Counted from the stretch's first letter, positions 45,015-55,819 are shown. The stretch is DNA of 64,000 nucleotides from Levilactobacillus tongjiangensis (GCF_003946345.1 NZ_RHNY01000012.1:1-64000), one strand, 5' to 3'. A program made the numbers and translations. Notes: generated from the letters alone by a model not told the origin.

Positions 45015-46502
45015 TCAATCCAATTTAGTTGCATGTAACCATTTTAACCGTCCTGCCCGTTCAAATAAAGCGCCAAGTCTCAAAAGCCGCAATTCTTCTC
45101 CCTTAGCGGCATTAAATTGAATGCCCAGAGGTAAGCTGCCGGCCGTAATTGCGGTCGGCAGACTAATGGCCGGTTCACCAGTAAGATTGGCCTGTTGCGT
45201 AAATGGTGAGCGCGTTAGTGCGGGTAGCCATTGGTCATAGATCAACTGTTTCTGCGCAGCCGCAGACAATCCCACAATATCAGCCATTTTGGCTGCATTT
45301 TCAGGCGAGACCAGTGAATCTCCCACCTTAGGCGCTGGCCAAGCTGTCGTCGGCGTCAGCACCACCGGATATTTCGCATGTAATTGGGCCATCTGCCAAG
45401 CAGCCTGGTCCCATTTGCCCAGTGCTAAGCTGTAATCAGCGGCAGTCGTTTTCAGCCCCGTCTGATAAAGGGCCCAGGTCAGCAGCTCCATGTCATTGGC
45501 CTGCAGCGGCCGTCCAAGCCCCGCGGCCAGTTCACTCATAAAGGCTGCGGTCTCACCTGCATTCATGGTGTAGTAGCTTTCCATGAGCGCAACGCCATCG
45601 ATCGGGTTAGGCACCTCTTCCACGTCAAATCCTTGCTCCGTTAGAAAACTAACGGCCGCCATTACCGCTTGGACAGCATCGGAACTGACTGGCGTCCCCA
45701 CCGGTGACTCAGTGGTATAACCAATCACGCTAGGTTGAACCGGTTGTTCTAACTGAGCGGTGAAACTTGGCCGAACTAAGGGCGTTTGAAAGACTGCGGC
45801 GGGCTGTAAGACCTGCAAGCTGTCCAGTAGAGCTGCCGTGTCCTTAATGGAGCGAGTCAGTCCAAAATCAATCGCCGCCCCCTGCCAAGACCGCCAGTCG
45901 CCGGGCCCCACGGGAACTCGACCACGCGTGGGCTTTAACCCAATCGTACCGGACCAGGAAGACGGAATCCGAATTGAACCGCCCCCATCACTCCCAGCCG
46001 CGATGGGGACCAGACCAGCCGCAACGGCAGCGCCAGCCCCACCAGAGGAACCACCCGGTTGGTAGTCTAGATTCCAGGGATTATGAGCATCCCCATATAG
46101 TTGTGAATCCGTAATATTTTTAAAGCCAAATTCAGGATAATTGGTCTGACCAATCACAATAAAACCGGCTCGTCGTAAAGCTTCAACAAAAAAACTGGTT
46201 TGTGAAGCCACGTTAGCTTTCAATAATTGAGAGCCACTGGTACTTGGCAGGCCCTGCAACTGTTGGCCCAACCCCTTCAATAGTAAAGGAACTCCCAGGA
46301 AGGGTTGACCGGTATCAACTTGTTCAGCGGCTTCCTGTAACGCCTGTTCCTTACGCGTAGAAATAACCGCGTTCAACTGCGGATTCTGCCGATTGATTTC
46401 TGTAAACGCTGCTTCAACTAACTCCTGACTAGTGACCTCACCGTCACGCACCCGTTGGCCCCACGTTAATGCGGGTGTACCAATCCAATCGTTCAGTCCC
46501 AA
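45015..46502 (-). CDS. Amidase signature family hydrolase
   Basis: Amide hydrolase with a Ser-cisSer-Lys triad: Lys in LLLKGLGQ, Ser in GGSSGGAGAAVAAG and Ser in GSDGGGSIRIPSSW. Length 495 aa. The start is TTG, 8 nt behind GGAGG. It does not belong to a GatCAB set (no gatC/gatB nearby); substrate unknown. Co-transcription with an OppA-like lipoprotein suggests a link to peptide or amino-acid amide use, an inference from position only. Confidence 0.9.
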   Translation of the reverse strand: MGLNDWIGTPALTWGQRVRDGEVTSQELVEAAFTEINRQNPQLNAVISTRKEQALQEAAEQVDTGQPFLGVPLLLKGLGQQLQGLPSTSGSQLLKANVASQTSFFVEALRRAGFIVIGQTNYPEFGFKNITDSQLYGDAHNPWNLDYQPGGSSGGAGAAVAAGLVPIAAGSDGGGSIRIPSSWSGTIGLKPTRGRVPVGPGDWRSWQGAAIDFGLTRSIKDTAALLDSLQVLQPAAVFQTPLVRPSFTAQLEQPVQPSVIGYTTESPVGTPVSSDAVQAVMAAVSFLTEQGFDVEEVPNPIDGVALMESYYTMNAGETAAFMSELAAGLGRPLQANDMELLTWALYQTGLKTTAADYSLALGKWDQAAWQMAQLHAKYPVVLTPTTAWPAPKVGDSLVSPENAAKMADIVGLSAAAQKQLIYDQWLPALTRSPFTQQANLTGEPAISLPTAITAGSLPLGIQFNAAKGEELRLLRLGALFERAGRLKWLHATKLD

Positions 46503-46542
46503 ACGGACCGCCTCCTCAGTTTCAATGTAAAAATAAATTCAT

Positions 46543-46833
46543 TACGCTTGGTGCTAGTTGGATTAGCTTGCCACTCTGGTTGGCCCAGAATCGGCTGTCG
46601 TTAACTAACAAGAACTAAAGGATTAACAATTGATTATTTTAAGCACAGTTGTTTAGCCGAGAGGTTGGATTCTAAAATGCTCAGCCGTGTCGTTGGCCTT
46701 AGTGCGTGTGTTTTTCTCGGACTGAGGCCAAGGTCAGTTTTGAAGACCGCTGTTTGACTTCAAAATGGCCCATGGCGTTCCAGCTTTTTAAAATCTAACC
46801 GGTAGACGTCAATTCCAACTAGCACCAAGCGTA
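46543..46833. repeat. 20-bp perfect inverted repeats bracketing element D
   Basis: TACGCTTGGTGCTAGTTGGA at 46543-46562 has its exact reverse complement at 46814-46833, 251 nt apart. The pair encloses structured element D and about 90 nt to its left. It looks like the ends of a small mobile unit or a very long hairpin; no target duplication was clear. Confidence 0.75.
46653..46808 (+). repeat. Structured intergenic element, copy D (subfamily 2)
   Basis: Begins AGCCGAGAGGTTGG, then a stem arm that pairs with AAAATCTAACC at 46790-46800, GCTCAGCCGTG, hairpin 2 (TTGGCCTTAG / CTGAGGCCAA), hairpin 3 (TTTTGAAGACCG ... CTTCAAAA), GGCGTTCCAGC and AACCGGTAGACG. These landmarks match copy E in order. 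Lies between amidase and prs. Confidence 0.65.
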
Positions 46834-46992
46834 TTCATTATGACCGCACAAAGTAAGTAAATGTTATATGACAGAAGGCAGTTAGCTAGTGAGCATCAGC
46901 GTCGTGCGTCGAAAGATCCTGACCCTGCGTTGTTTTCAAAGTAAAGCTAGCCTACCTTCTAACGCGCATTTCAGCAAAGTAAGCTGAAAGCT

Positions 46993-47035
46993 AAAAAAAG
47001 AGGATGAGACTTCTGCCTCACTCCCCCTTAACGCT
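46993..47035 (-). terminator. Probable terminator of prs
   Basis: Minus-strand GAGTGAG ... CTCATCCTC imperfect hairpin followed by TTTTTTT, 15-50 nt after the prs stop. A small TTTCAGC/GCTGAAA hairpin follows at 46970-46989. Confidence 0.5.
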
Positions 47036-47045
47036 TGCTTTAAGT

Positions 47046-48032
47046 CTATTGTTTTTGTCGCTTAACCACCGGGTGGAACAATGAATCGACTGGTTCTTCA
47101 TGGTAAATCAAGTCGATAGCCTTCCCGAACAACTCACCCACGGACATCACAACAAACTTGTCGATCTGCTTTCTTTCGGGTAGTTGAATGGAGTCGGTAA
47201 TGACGACCTTCTTCAACACAGACTTTTCGATTCGCTCTGGCGCATCGCCAGACAGTACGGCATGCGTCGCACAGGCATAAACATCGTCCGCACCAGCTGC
47301 CTTCAGCGCATCCGCAGATACCGTGATTCGAATAGCCGTGTCAATAATATCATCAACCAGGATACAGTGCTTACCGCGCACATCCCCAATCACGGCTTCC
47401 GGATGAGCCACACTTTCCGTGTCCGTTCGGTTATCAATGATGGCAATCGGTGCACCAAGAATTTCGGCTAACCGCCGGGCCCGACTCACACCGGCATGAT
47501 CTGGCGCCACGACAACGATATCCTCATCGGCCAAACTCGTGCTGTCTTCAAACCAACTCGTCAACAGTTGGTCACTTTGTAAGTGATCGACTGGAATGTC
47601 AAAGAAACCTTGTAACTGTGCTGCATGGAGGTCCAGGGCAATCACCCGGTTGACCCCATCCATCTGCATCAGTGACGCAATTAATTTGGCCGTAATTGGT
47701 TCCCGTGAACGAGCTTTACGGTCAGCCCGTGAATATCCGTAGTATGGAATAACCACGTTGATCTTGGCAGCACTCGCCCGCCGAGCGGCATCTACCATGA
47801 TCAAGAGTTCCATCAAATTGGTGTTAACGGGATCGGATACGGATTGAATCAAGAAGAGCTCGTCGCCCCGAATACTTTCATCGATACTGATCTGAATTTC
47901 GCCATCACTAAAGTGCTTAATTGTTGCTTTACCTAATTCAACGCCTGCCGCCTTTGCAATCTTTTCAGCAAGCGGCCGATTAGAATTTAACGCAAAGACT
48001 TTCATTCTGCCAGCTTCGACGTGTTCTGCCAT
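47046..48032 (-). CDS. prs: Ribose-phosphate pyrophosphokinase (PRPP synthetase)
   Basis: Makes PRPP from ribose 5-phosphate and ATP for nucleotide, His and Trp synthesis. The 328-aa product includes the class I motifs [38 protein letters not shown] and the PRPP loop [19 protein letters not shown] precedes the ATG. Length is slightly above the usual 315-320 because of a short N-terminal extension (MAEHVEAGR). Confidence 0.96.
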   Translation of the reverse strand: MAEHVEAGRMKVFALNSNRPLAEKIAKAAGVELGKATIKHFSDGEIQISIDESIRGDELFLIQSVSDPVNTNLMELLIMVDAARRASAAKINVVIPYYGYSRADRKARSREPITAKLIASLMQMDGVNRVIALDLHAAQLQGFFDIPVDHLQSDQLLTSWFEDSTSLADEDIVVVAPDHAGVSRARRLAEILGAPIAIIDNRTDTESVAHPEAVIGDVRGKHCILVDDIIDTAIRITVSADALKAAGADDVYACATHAVLSGDAPERIEKSVLKKVVITDSIQLPERKQIDKFVVMSVGELFGKAIDLIYHEEPVDSLFHPVVKRQKQ

Positions 48033-48125
48033 AACAGCCTCCCAGTGGGTTCACCACAATCTTAGTTTTTACTGTCTACATTATCGCAATCTTTTTTCAG
48101 AAACGCAACGCTTGTGCCACCAAAT

Positions 48126-50645
48126 TTAAGCTGATGGCATAAATTGTTGCGGTGTAACGCCTTGCATGCCAATCATCGGGTCCACTTTACCTGCCAAAAT
48201 CAGCTCAGAAGTCAACCGATAATCTGGTGGCGTGGTCGATGTCTCCTGCTCAGACGCAACCGGTGTGTCTGCCACAGTCACGGTCTCACCGGAACCAGTT
48301 GCCTCCGGTTGACGCGATGTCGCCTCCGATTGCTTTGTCGGTTGCGCCTCATCAGGTGCCAATACCGACTGAATCCGAGTTGTCAGGGTCGTATTCCGAT
48401 TGACCGACAAATTCGTGACACAGGCTTCAAAGGCCCGCGGTTCCCCCAATAAAATAAGCATATCAGCTGCTCGCGTCACCGCCGTGTACAGCAAGTTACG
48501 CTGGAGCATCCGGTTGTACTGACTCACCATCGGCAGAATCACCAATTTAAACTCTGACCCCTGCGCCTTGTGAATCGACATGCAGTAAGCCAAGGTCAAA
48601 CGAATCCAATCGTTCCGAGCGTAGGTGACTTCCGTCTGTTCAAAGGCAATGGTCAGTTGGTCACTTTTAACCTTGCTATTCTTATCACTGGCCAAGTCGA
48701 TCCCCGTAATCGTCCCAATGTCACCGTTAAACACGTTATTTTCAGGACTATTGACGAGGTGTAAAACTTTATCACCAATCCGAAAATGCTGATTGCGGAA
48801 TTCAACTTCCTTGGTCCGTTCACTCTTCTTGGGATTTAAAATCTCTTGAAGAATCACATTTAATTGATCAATACCAGCGGCCCCACGGTACATGGGTGCC
48901 AGCACCTGAATATCGCTAGCCGAGAAGCCCTTGGCGTGCGCCTTAGCCACAATTTGGTCAATGACCTCGGCCACCTGGTTTGCTCGACAAGGGATAAACG
49001 AGCGATCCGGCTGATTCTTAGTGAAATCAGCTGGGAGGGTCCCTCGCTTAATTGCATGGGCCAAGGGGATGATTGACGACCCGTCCCCTTGACGGTAAAT
49101 GGTATCCAGCTGAATTTTGGCCAATTGATCACTAGCCAGCAGGTCGTGGAAAACCTGACCAGGTCCCACTGAAGGGAGTTGATCTTTATCTCCAACCAGA
49201 ATCACCTGCATCCCCTCGGGGACCGCCCGGAGCAACGTCTTCATCAGGTAGACGTCCACCATGGACACCTCGTCGATGATTAGCAGGCCACCTTCTAAGT
49301 CCTTCGTGGCCGCCTCGTCGGGATTGGCCTCTCGACCAGTCAAGCCCAGTAGTCGGTGAATTGTACTAGCCGGCAAACCGGTCGACTCACTCATCCGTTT
49401 AGCTGCTCGTCCAGTCGGCGCCGCTAACAGAATGGGAAATGGCTTATCCTTGTATTCATTGATGTCTAAGGAGACATCATGTAGCCGGGCGTAAAGGTTG
49501 ACCAATCCCCGAATAATTGTGGTTTTCCCGGTTCCAGGCCCCCCCGTTAGTAACATAATTTTAGCTCGCACAGCCGCAGATAACGCCGCGGTTTGTGAGT
49601 CATCGTAAACAATGTCGCCCTGCTTCTCAACGATCCGAATTTGCTTACGAATGGCCTCGTCGTCAAATTTGTCACCTACACCATCAGCGTTGAGCAACCG
49701 TTGCAAGTGTTCCGCAATTTGCCACTCGGCATCGTATAGACCCTTGAGATAGATTCGCTGGTCATCACCTACAACTTTTTGTTGTTTGGCCAACTCTAGG
49801 AGTTGATCCGCCAACTTTTGTGGGTCCAATCGAACGTTACGCGAATTTTCCAAGAGTCGCAGTGAATTTCCGAGAAGCGGTTTAGCCGTGGTGAAGGTGT
49901 CCCCGTTCGACACTGACAGGTCGGCCAGCGTTTGTAACAGTCCCGCCTGCAATCGTTCGGGACGGTCGGCCTCGTAACCCAACTGCGTTGCAATCTGATC
50001 GGCTCGTTTGAAACTGACCCCTTGAATGTCTTCCGCCAACTGGTAAGGATTCTCGTGAATGACATCCAACGTTTTCTCTTGATACCGGTTATAAATGGCG
50101 GCCGCCAGTGAACTCCCAAAGCCATAGCCGTTCAAACCAATGATGATTTGCTCCATCCCATTGTTGGTCTGTAGCTGGCTAACTAAGGTCGCCACAACTT
50201 TAGGAGATAGCTGTAGCGGCGTGAGGATCGAGCTGTCATTGAGAATCGCCTCGATGGCGTTGGTCCCTAGTGCATCCACAATCTTCTCGGCTGTCTTTTT
50301 CCCGAGTCCAGGAAAATCGTCGCCACTTAAATAAGCAACCACCCCAGCCCGAGAAGTCGGCGTTTCGTTTTGATAATTTTTCGCTTGAAACTGGACACCG
50401 TACTTCGGGTGCTCGACCCGCTTTCCCGTAAAACGGTAGGTAACGTCATCCTTGATGTCCGCGAAGTTCCCGGTCACCACAATTTCATCCTCATGCCAGT
50501 CCAAACTGGTCTCAGACACCTTGACCAGCATGACCTTATAGAAACTGTCCTGACTGGCGAAGAAGACCGCACTGACAGTACCGACCACGTAATCGGCTTT
50601 CGTCGTGTTCTCACCTGCAAATAAATCTAGTGATTCGGTTGCCAT
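48126..50645 (-). CDS. recD2: RecD2 family ATP-dependent 5'-3' DNA helicase
   Basis: SF1B helicase of the RecBC-independent RecD2 type, linked to replication and repair. The 839-aa protein has an OB-like N-terminus, helix-hairpin-helix segments (FPGLGKKTAEKIVDALG), Walker A GGPGTGKTTIIRGLV, Walker B LLIIDEVSMVD, and the UvrD-like C-terminal MSIHKAQGSE and LYTAVTRA. A Pro/Thr/Glu-rich, poorly conserved stretch precedes a short end. GGAGGAG lies before the ATG. It follows the TPR gene by 15 nt. Confidence 0.94.
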   Translation of the reverse strand: MATESLDLFAGENTTKADYVVGTVSAVFFASQDSFYKVMLVKVSETSLDWHEDEIVVTGNFADIKDDVTYRFTGKRVEHPKYGVQFQAKNYQNETPTSRAGVVAYLSGDDFPGLGKKTAEKIVDALGTNAIEAILNDSSILTPLQLSPKVVATLVSQLQTNNGMEQIIIGLNGYGFGSSLAAAIYNRYQEKTLDVIHENPYQLAEDIQGVSFKRADQIATQLGYEADRPERLQAGLLQTLADLSVSNGDTFTTAKPLLGNSLRLLENSRNVRLDPQKLADQLLELAKQQKVVGDDQRIYLKGLYDAEWQIAEHLQRLLNADGVGDKFDDEAIRKQIRIVEKQGDIVYDDSQTAALSAAVRAKIMLLTGGPGTGKTTIIRGLVNLYARLHDVSLDINEYKDKPFPILLAAPTGRAAKRMSESTGLPASTIHRLLGLTGREANPDEAATKDLEGGLLIIDEVSMVDVYLMKTLLRAVPEGMQVILVGDKDQLPSVGPGQVFHDLLASDQLAKIQLDTIYRQGDGSSIIPLAHAIKRGTLPADFTKNQPDRSFIPCRANQVAEVIDQIVAKAHAKGFSASDIQVLAPMYRGAAGIDQLNVILQEILNPKKSERTKEVEFRNQHFRIGDKVLHLVNSPENNVFNGDIGTITGIDLASDKNSKVKSDQLTIAFEQTEVTYARNDWIRLTLAYCMSIHKAQGSEFKLVILPMVSQYNRMLQRNLLYTAVTRAADMLILLGEPRAFEACVTNLSVNRNTTLTTRIQSVLAPDEAQPTKQSEATSRQPEATGSGETVTVADTPVASEQETSTTPPDYRLTSELILAGKVDPMIGMQGVTPQQFMPSA

Positions 50646-50660
50646 CCGCTCGTCTCCTCC

Positions 50661-51344
50661 TTACTTGGTGTCGTGGCCGCCCTGAGTTTGAATGAATTTT
50701 TCAATATCAGCGAGGCGCTTCTGCCCCTGTTGAAAGTACTGTGGGTCTAATTGTTCTGCTCGCTTAAAGTAATCGGCATAGGGCGTACCCTGAACCATCG
50801 CCACTAAACCGCGATCAAATGTGGCTCGGCCATTCTGGTTGTCCAGCGTTAAGACTTGATCATAGTACGTAGCTGCTTGCGTAAAGTTGCCCACTGCCAG
50901 GAGGTTTTCTGCGACGACCTGCAGCGTCGCCACATCTTGTGGTTGACTCGTCAACGCCGTCAATGCAAAGGCTAACGCGCGCTTGTGATCCCCATTAGCC
51001 ATGTAGCTTTGCGCCAACATTAAGTAACCGGCACCTTTCCATTTCGGACCTAATTGGTCAAATTGTTGAATCGCCTTAGTATAATCCTGAGCAGCGTAGT
51101 AAACGTTGCCAAGCCCATAGTGAAGTTTCTCCACCGTTTCTGGTTGGGCCCCAAATAGACCGAGCGATTTCATCAATAGTTCCTCCGCCTGGGCAAACGA
51201 ATTCAAATCAACTAGCGCTGTAGCCAGTTCATAGTAAGCATCGGCATCCCCTGGATTCCGGTCAATTTGTTGAACCAATTTGTGGACCAATTGTTCTGAG
51301 CGCTGTTTGCTAGCTGCTCTATCTGTTGTTTGTTTTTCAGTCAT
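50661..51344 (-). CDS. Tetratricopeptide repeat protein
   Basis: A 227-aa cytoplasmic protein made of about five TPR units (DADAYYELATALVDLNSFAQ; EKLHYGLGNVYYAAQDYTKA; GYLMLAQSYMANGDHKRALA; LQVVAENLLAVGNFTQA). It probably mediates protein-protein contacts; partner unknown. GAGGTAG precedes the ATG, 9 nt after the upstream stop. Linkage to recD2 is common in lactobacilli. Confidence 0.88.
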   Translation of the reverse strand: MTEKQTTDRAASKQRSEQLVHKLVQQIDRNPGDADAYYELATALVDLNSFAQAEELLMKSLGLFGAQPETVEKLHYGLGNVYYAAQDYTKAIQQFDQLGPKWKGAGYLMLAQSYMANGDHKRALAFALTALTSQPQDVATLQVVAENLLAVGNFTQAATYYDQVLTLDNQNGRATFDRGLVAMVQGTPYADYFKRAEQLDPQYFQQGQKRLADIEKFIQTQGGHDTK

Positions 51345-51353
51345 TTTCTACCT

Positions 51354-52010
51354 CTAAATCGTATCGGTTGGCTTGGCCGTTGCTGTCAAAAAGCTGGTGT
51401 TGTTCCAGTCAATCAACTCGAAGTTCTGACCGTCACTGGTCTCAAGTACCGTCACACTGGTATTCCGTAGGCCACCCCGTTTCCGTAGGTCAGCTAGTGG
51501 CGTGCCTAACAGCGCGTTAATCTCAGCGTTAAGGGCAGCGCCGTGGCTGAATACCAGAACGTTGTCGCTGGGGTTGGAATTAGCTGCCACGATGGCCTGG
51601 ATACCCGGTGTCATGCGGTCAATGACCTCAGTAAAGGTCTCTCCGCCAACTCGACTGGTGTCATATTGATCGGGATGATTCCGAAAACCATCCAGCTCAG
51701 CGGGATATTTAGTCTTCACATCATCGAAGGCCATACCCTCTAACTGACCCAAATGAAATTCTTCTAGTCGACTCATCAGTGTCAGCGGGACGTGTTGATG
51801 CAGTTCCCTAACCACGTGTTGCGCCGTGATTCGAGCCCGTTTGATGGGACTTGAATACGCATGTTGAAAAGGAATTCCCTTCAGATAACGGCCAACTTGG
51901 ACCATTTGCTGGTAGCTTTCAGTTAACAGCGGTGAATCACCGCCGGCCCCCTGAAACCGCCCCTCCAAATTCCACTGTGTTTTACCGTGGCGAATAAAGT
52001 ATAATTTCAC
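51354..52010 (-). CDS. Histidine phosphatase family (phosphoglycerate-mutase-like)
   Basis: A 218-aa phosphohistidine enzyme with RHGKTQWNLEGRFQGAGGDSPL at the N-terminus (catalytic His and Arg) and FSHGAALNAEINALLG (second His). More likely a broad phosphatase than a glycolytic mutase, as its size and the surrounding repair genes do not suggest glycolysis. Start is GTG; AAGGA lies 12 nt upstream. First gene of the unit with the TPR gene and recD2. Confidence 0.88.
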   Translation of the reverse strand: MKLYFIRHGKTQWNLEGRFQGAGGDSPLLTESYQQMVQVGRYLKGIPFQHAYSSPIKRARITAQHVVRELHQHVPLTLMSRLEEFHLGQLEGMAFDDVKTKYPAELDGFRNHPDQYDTSRVGGETFTEVIDRMTPGIQAIVAANSNPSDNVLVFSHGAALNAEINALLGTPLADLRKRGGLRNTSVTVLETSDGQNFELIDWNNTSFLTATAKPTDTI

Positions 52011-52049
52011 TGATTATTGCCGTCCTTTCCGTCTAGTCACATAACCTAT

Positions 52050-52077
52050 ATTATGCCAGTTTTTCATGAGTTTTCAA
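52050..52077 (-). promoter_or_regulatory. Promoter of the phosphatase-TPR-recD2 unit
   Basis: TTGAAA, 16-nt spacer and CATAAT with an upstream TG, 40 nt before the start. Confidence 0.6.
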
Positions 52078-52139
52078 AGAAACTCCTTCAGAAAAGCCGG
52101 AATAATTCCCGCGAACTGCCGTCTACCCCCATTATACCG

Positions 52140-52180
52140 AAAAAGTCCCACCCAACCGGTCAAACCGGCTCGGTGGGACT
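52140..52180 (-). terminator. Terminator downstream of mnmA and element B
   Basis: 9-bp stem AGTCCCACC / GGTGGGACT with inner CCGGT/ACCGG pairs and TTTTT on the minus strand. It is the first clear terminator after mnmA, 360 nt beyond its stop, so mnmA readthrough would include element B in antisense. Confidence 0.85.
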
Positions 52181-52328
52181 TATTAATATTTTGATTATGG
52201 TTGTTGGCTAAACGCTTGCACCACCAAGAAAAGTGATGCAACCCTGCTCCCATTTTTCAATGACACCCTCAACACTACATGGCTGACCAATGAACCAGAT
52301 TAACTGAGCTTCAATTCAGCTTCGTAGC

Positions 52329-52515
52329 TGGAGGTTGGCAAAGATGGTGTCGGTTGTGTCGATGGCGTTAGCTTGGGTGATTTATCCCAAGCTTAGGCCA
52401 TGGGACGAGCTGGGAGACTCAATGAACTTCTGAGGCTTCCAGTCGAGGAGCAAGACCGCACTACGGCTTGCTCCGGTCCCCACAACAGACGTCATCTTTG
52501 CCAATCGGAGGCATC
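52329..52515 (+). repeat. Structured intergenic element, copy B (subfamily 1)
   Basis: GGAGGTTGGC at 52330-52339; stem arm TTGGCAAAGATG pairs with CATCTTTGCCAA at 52493-52504; hairpin 1 GCTTGGG/CCCAAGC; GGGACGAGCT (52402-52411); hairpin 2 CTGG ... CCAG; AGTCGAGGA (52441-52449); hairpin 3 GAGCAAG ... CTTGCTC; CGGTCCCCAC (52474-52483); end ATCGGAGGC. Lies between the phosphatase gene and mnmA, antisense to both. Confidence 0.7.
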
Positions 52516-52543
52516 AATTGCGGACAGTAAATCAAAGACAAAC

Positions 52544-53740
<1,197 letters not shown>

Positions 53741-53843
53741 CTAGTTTACCCATTCTCAAGCCGTTTTGCAAGCCTGGCGTATCCTTTCACTATTTTGCTC
53801 ACTATGAAAACGACTGAGTGGGTAATTCGCCCACTGATGGTCT

Positions 53844-53868
53844 AAAAAAAGCAGCCACTTTCGACTAC
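53844..53868 (-). terminator. Possible terminator of the acetyltransferase pair
   Basis: GTAGTC / GGCTGC stem (wobbles) followed by seven T on the minus strand, just after the stop. A second hairpin, AGTGGG/CCCACT, follows. Confidence 0.5.
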
Positions 53869-53884
53869 GCACCGATGACTCAGT

Positions 53885-54724
53885 TCAAGACTCCCGCAAA
53901 GATTCCTGCAACATCGCCGTAGTCAACGGCTGTGGTTCATAGGTCGACAGGTCTGCCTGAGCCACTAATGTTGCTACCTGACTAATAAATTCTTTAATGG
54001 GGCCAGCCGCTTGCACACCGTGAAACTTGGCAAAATCGTACTGCCACCATCTGAAATCTAAGAGGTCGTCAATCGTTTTAAAGTCAAACCGGTACTTAAT
54101 CACCCGGGCCGGCCAGCCGGCCACAACTGCGTAAGGCGGCACGTCACGGGTTACCAGACTCCCCGCCGCAATCACCGCCCCGTCACTCACGACGATACCG
54201 CCATTGCCAAAGACCACGTCATCCCCAACCATCACGTCGTTACCAATTACCACTGGCTTCACCGTTGCCTCTGGATTAGCTACCGTCTGAAAGTCCGACC
54301 GCTCATTCTCCAAGTGATCCTGATACGCCTGAATATGGCTATCAAAACTCACACTAGACGTTGTGAACCGTTGTAACGGGTGATTGTGGCCCATTTGGCG
54401 AACACGGCTACCAATGGACGTGTAGCGACCCACTAGGGTATTCACCGGCAACTGACTCCAAGAATAGCTAAACGCACCCATGGTAAAAAAATGTCGCCCT
54501 GAACCAAAGGTGGTAAACGGTTCGATCGCCACGTTCTGGCCCACTCTGATTCTGTCAGCATTGAGACTGAAGCGTTGGTCCGCTGAATTAAAACGCGTAT
54601 AAACGTGACGGTGCCGCAAGCAGTCAGCTACTTCAGTCTGAAAAGGTAATGTGACTGCCCGTGGCCGCGACTGGAGACTGATTTCTTTTTGAAAAAACGT
54701 ATTGTGTCGAATCACAGTTGCCAT
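53885..54724 (-). CDS. CatB-related acetyltransferase, left-handed beta-helix (copy 2)
   Basis: A 279-aa transferase of the xenobiotic/Vat (CatB) hexapeptide group. The core shows [32 protein letters not shown]-type repeats, the loop [18 protein letters not shown] with the probable catalytic His, and [20 protein letters not shown] followed by [21 protein letters not shown]. Acceptor unknown; wall or capsule sugars are as likely as antibiotics. It abuts its paralogue with no gap. Confidence 0.85.
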   Translation of the reverse strand: MATVIRHNTFFQKEISLQSRPRAVTLPFQTEVADCLRHRHVYTRFNSADQRFSLNADRIRVGQNVAIEPFTTFGSGRHFFTMGAFSYSWSQLPVNTLVGRYTSIGSRVRQMGHNHPLQRFTTSSVSFDSHIQAYQDHLENERSDFQTVANPEATVKPVVIGNDVMVGDDVVFGNGGIVVSDGAVIAAGSLVTRDVPPYAVVAGWPARVIKYRFDFKTIDDLLDFRWWQYDFAKFHGVQAAGPIKEFISQVATLVAQADLSTYEPQPLTTAMLQESLRES

Positions 54725-55573
54725 CTACTCATCCTCCCGTTTCGCTGCCGCCTGAATCATTGCTAACGTTAAGGGTGTCGGCACGTAAGGTGTGAGTTGG
54801 CCTCGGTTCTCAAGTGTCCGTACTTTTTGAATGAAACTGCCGATCTCTTCCTTAACTTCGATTCCTTGAAACTGCCCAAAGTCATACTGCCACCACTTCA
54901 GCCGCATCAACTCGTGAATGGTCGCAAAATCAAACCGAAACTTGATTACTTTTGCTGGCCAACCGCCCACAACTGCGTACGGGGGCACGTCTTTCGTGAC
55001 CAATGACCCGGCCGCAACGACCGCCCCATCGTTCACAACAATCCCTTTATTACCAAACACACAGCCCTTACCGATCCAGACGTCATTCCCAATCACGACA
55101 GGCTTGATGCGGTACATGCCATCCTGACCGACCGTATCAAACGACAACTCGGGATGGTCCGTCAAATAGTCCTTGAACGGCTGATGATAGCTGTCAAACG
55201 TGAGGCTCGAGGTCGTAAAGTGGTGTAGCGCGTGATCCACATTCATCACACTCGACCCGACCGCAACCGAAGAATAACGACCCATAACAGTATTCACCGG
55301 CAAATTGCTCCAAGAATAACTGAACGCGCCCATGGAATGAATGACGCGTCCTCGGCCAAATGCTGCATAAGGCTCAATAACCGCATGATTCCCCACAATA
55401 ATCTTATCCTGACCAACTTTAAACCGGGGTTCCTGTGACTTAATTTCCGAATACACCCGTTGCTTTCGGAATAACGTGTTTACCGGTTTAGAATAGAGAA
55501 TTTCTTGGCGATGTCGATTCTCCTGATAGGTCAATTCTTGCTGAAAAAAGGTGACGCCCGCTATCTCGGTCAT
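54725..55573 (-). CDS. CatB-related acetyltransferase, left-handed beta-helix (copy 1)
   Basis: A 282-aa paralogue of the next gene with the same domain order: [37 protein letters not shown] (probable catalytic His), [41 protein letters not shown] and the C-terminal LKWWQYDFGQFQGI helix. The two clearly arose by tandem duplication and diverged. First gene of the pair, served by the strong promoter at 55.67 kb. Confidence 0.87.
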   Translation of the reverse strand: MTEIAGVTFFQQELTYQENRHRQEILYSKPVNTLFRKQRVYSEIKSQEPRFKVGQDKIIVGNHAVIEPYAAFGRGRVIHSMGAFSYSWSNLPVNTVMGRYSSVAVGSSVMNVDHALHHFTTSSLTFDSYHQPFKDYLTDHPELSFDTVGQDGMYRIKPVVIGNDVWIGKGCVFGNKGIVVNDGAVVAAGSLVTKDVPPYAVVGGWPAKVIKFRFDFATIHELMRLKWWQYDFGQFQGIEVKEEIGSFIQKVRTLENRGQLTPYVPTPLTLAMIQAAAKREDE

Positions 55574-55662
55574 AACTGTCTCTCCCGTCGTTACGTGAAT
55601 TTCAAAGGCTAAATTGGCAAGGCCAAAGGATTAAGTTCTTTCTTCTGATAATCAATAACTTC

Positions 55663-55691
55663 ATCTTAGCGCCTTTAATTATTATCGTCAA
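55663..55691 (-). promoter_or_regulatory. Promoter of the acetyltransferase pair
   Basis: TTGACG, exact 17-nt spacer and TAAGAT, 90 nt before the start. Confidence 0.75.
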
Positions 55692-55819
55692 CGGTTAATA
55701 TAATGCTTTAAATTACCGGGTGCTATCCAGCTAGGTAGCAGCTCAGATATCACCCCACATTATTGAATGTGTCACTATCGTTGCAACCAAAATCGTGCCG
55801 CGCTGACTTCTCGTTCTAC

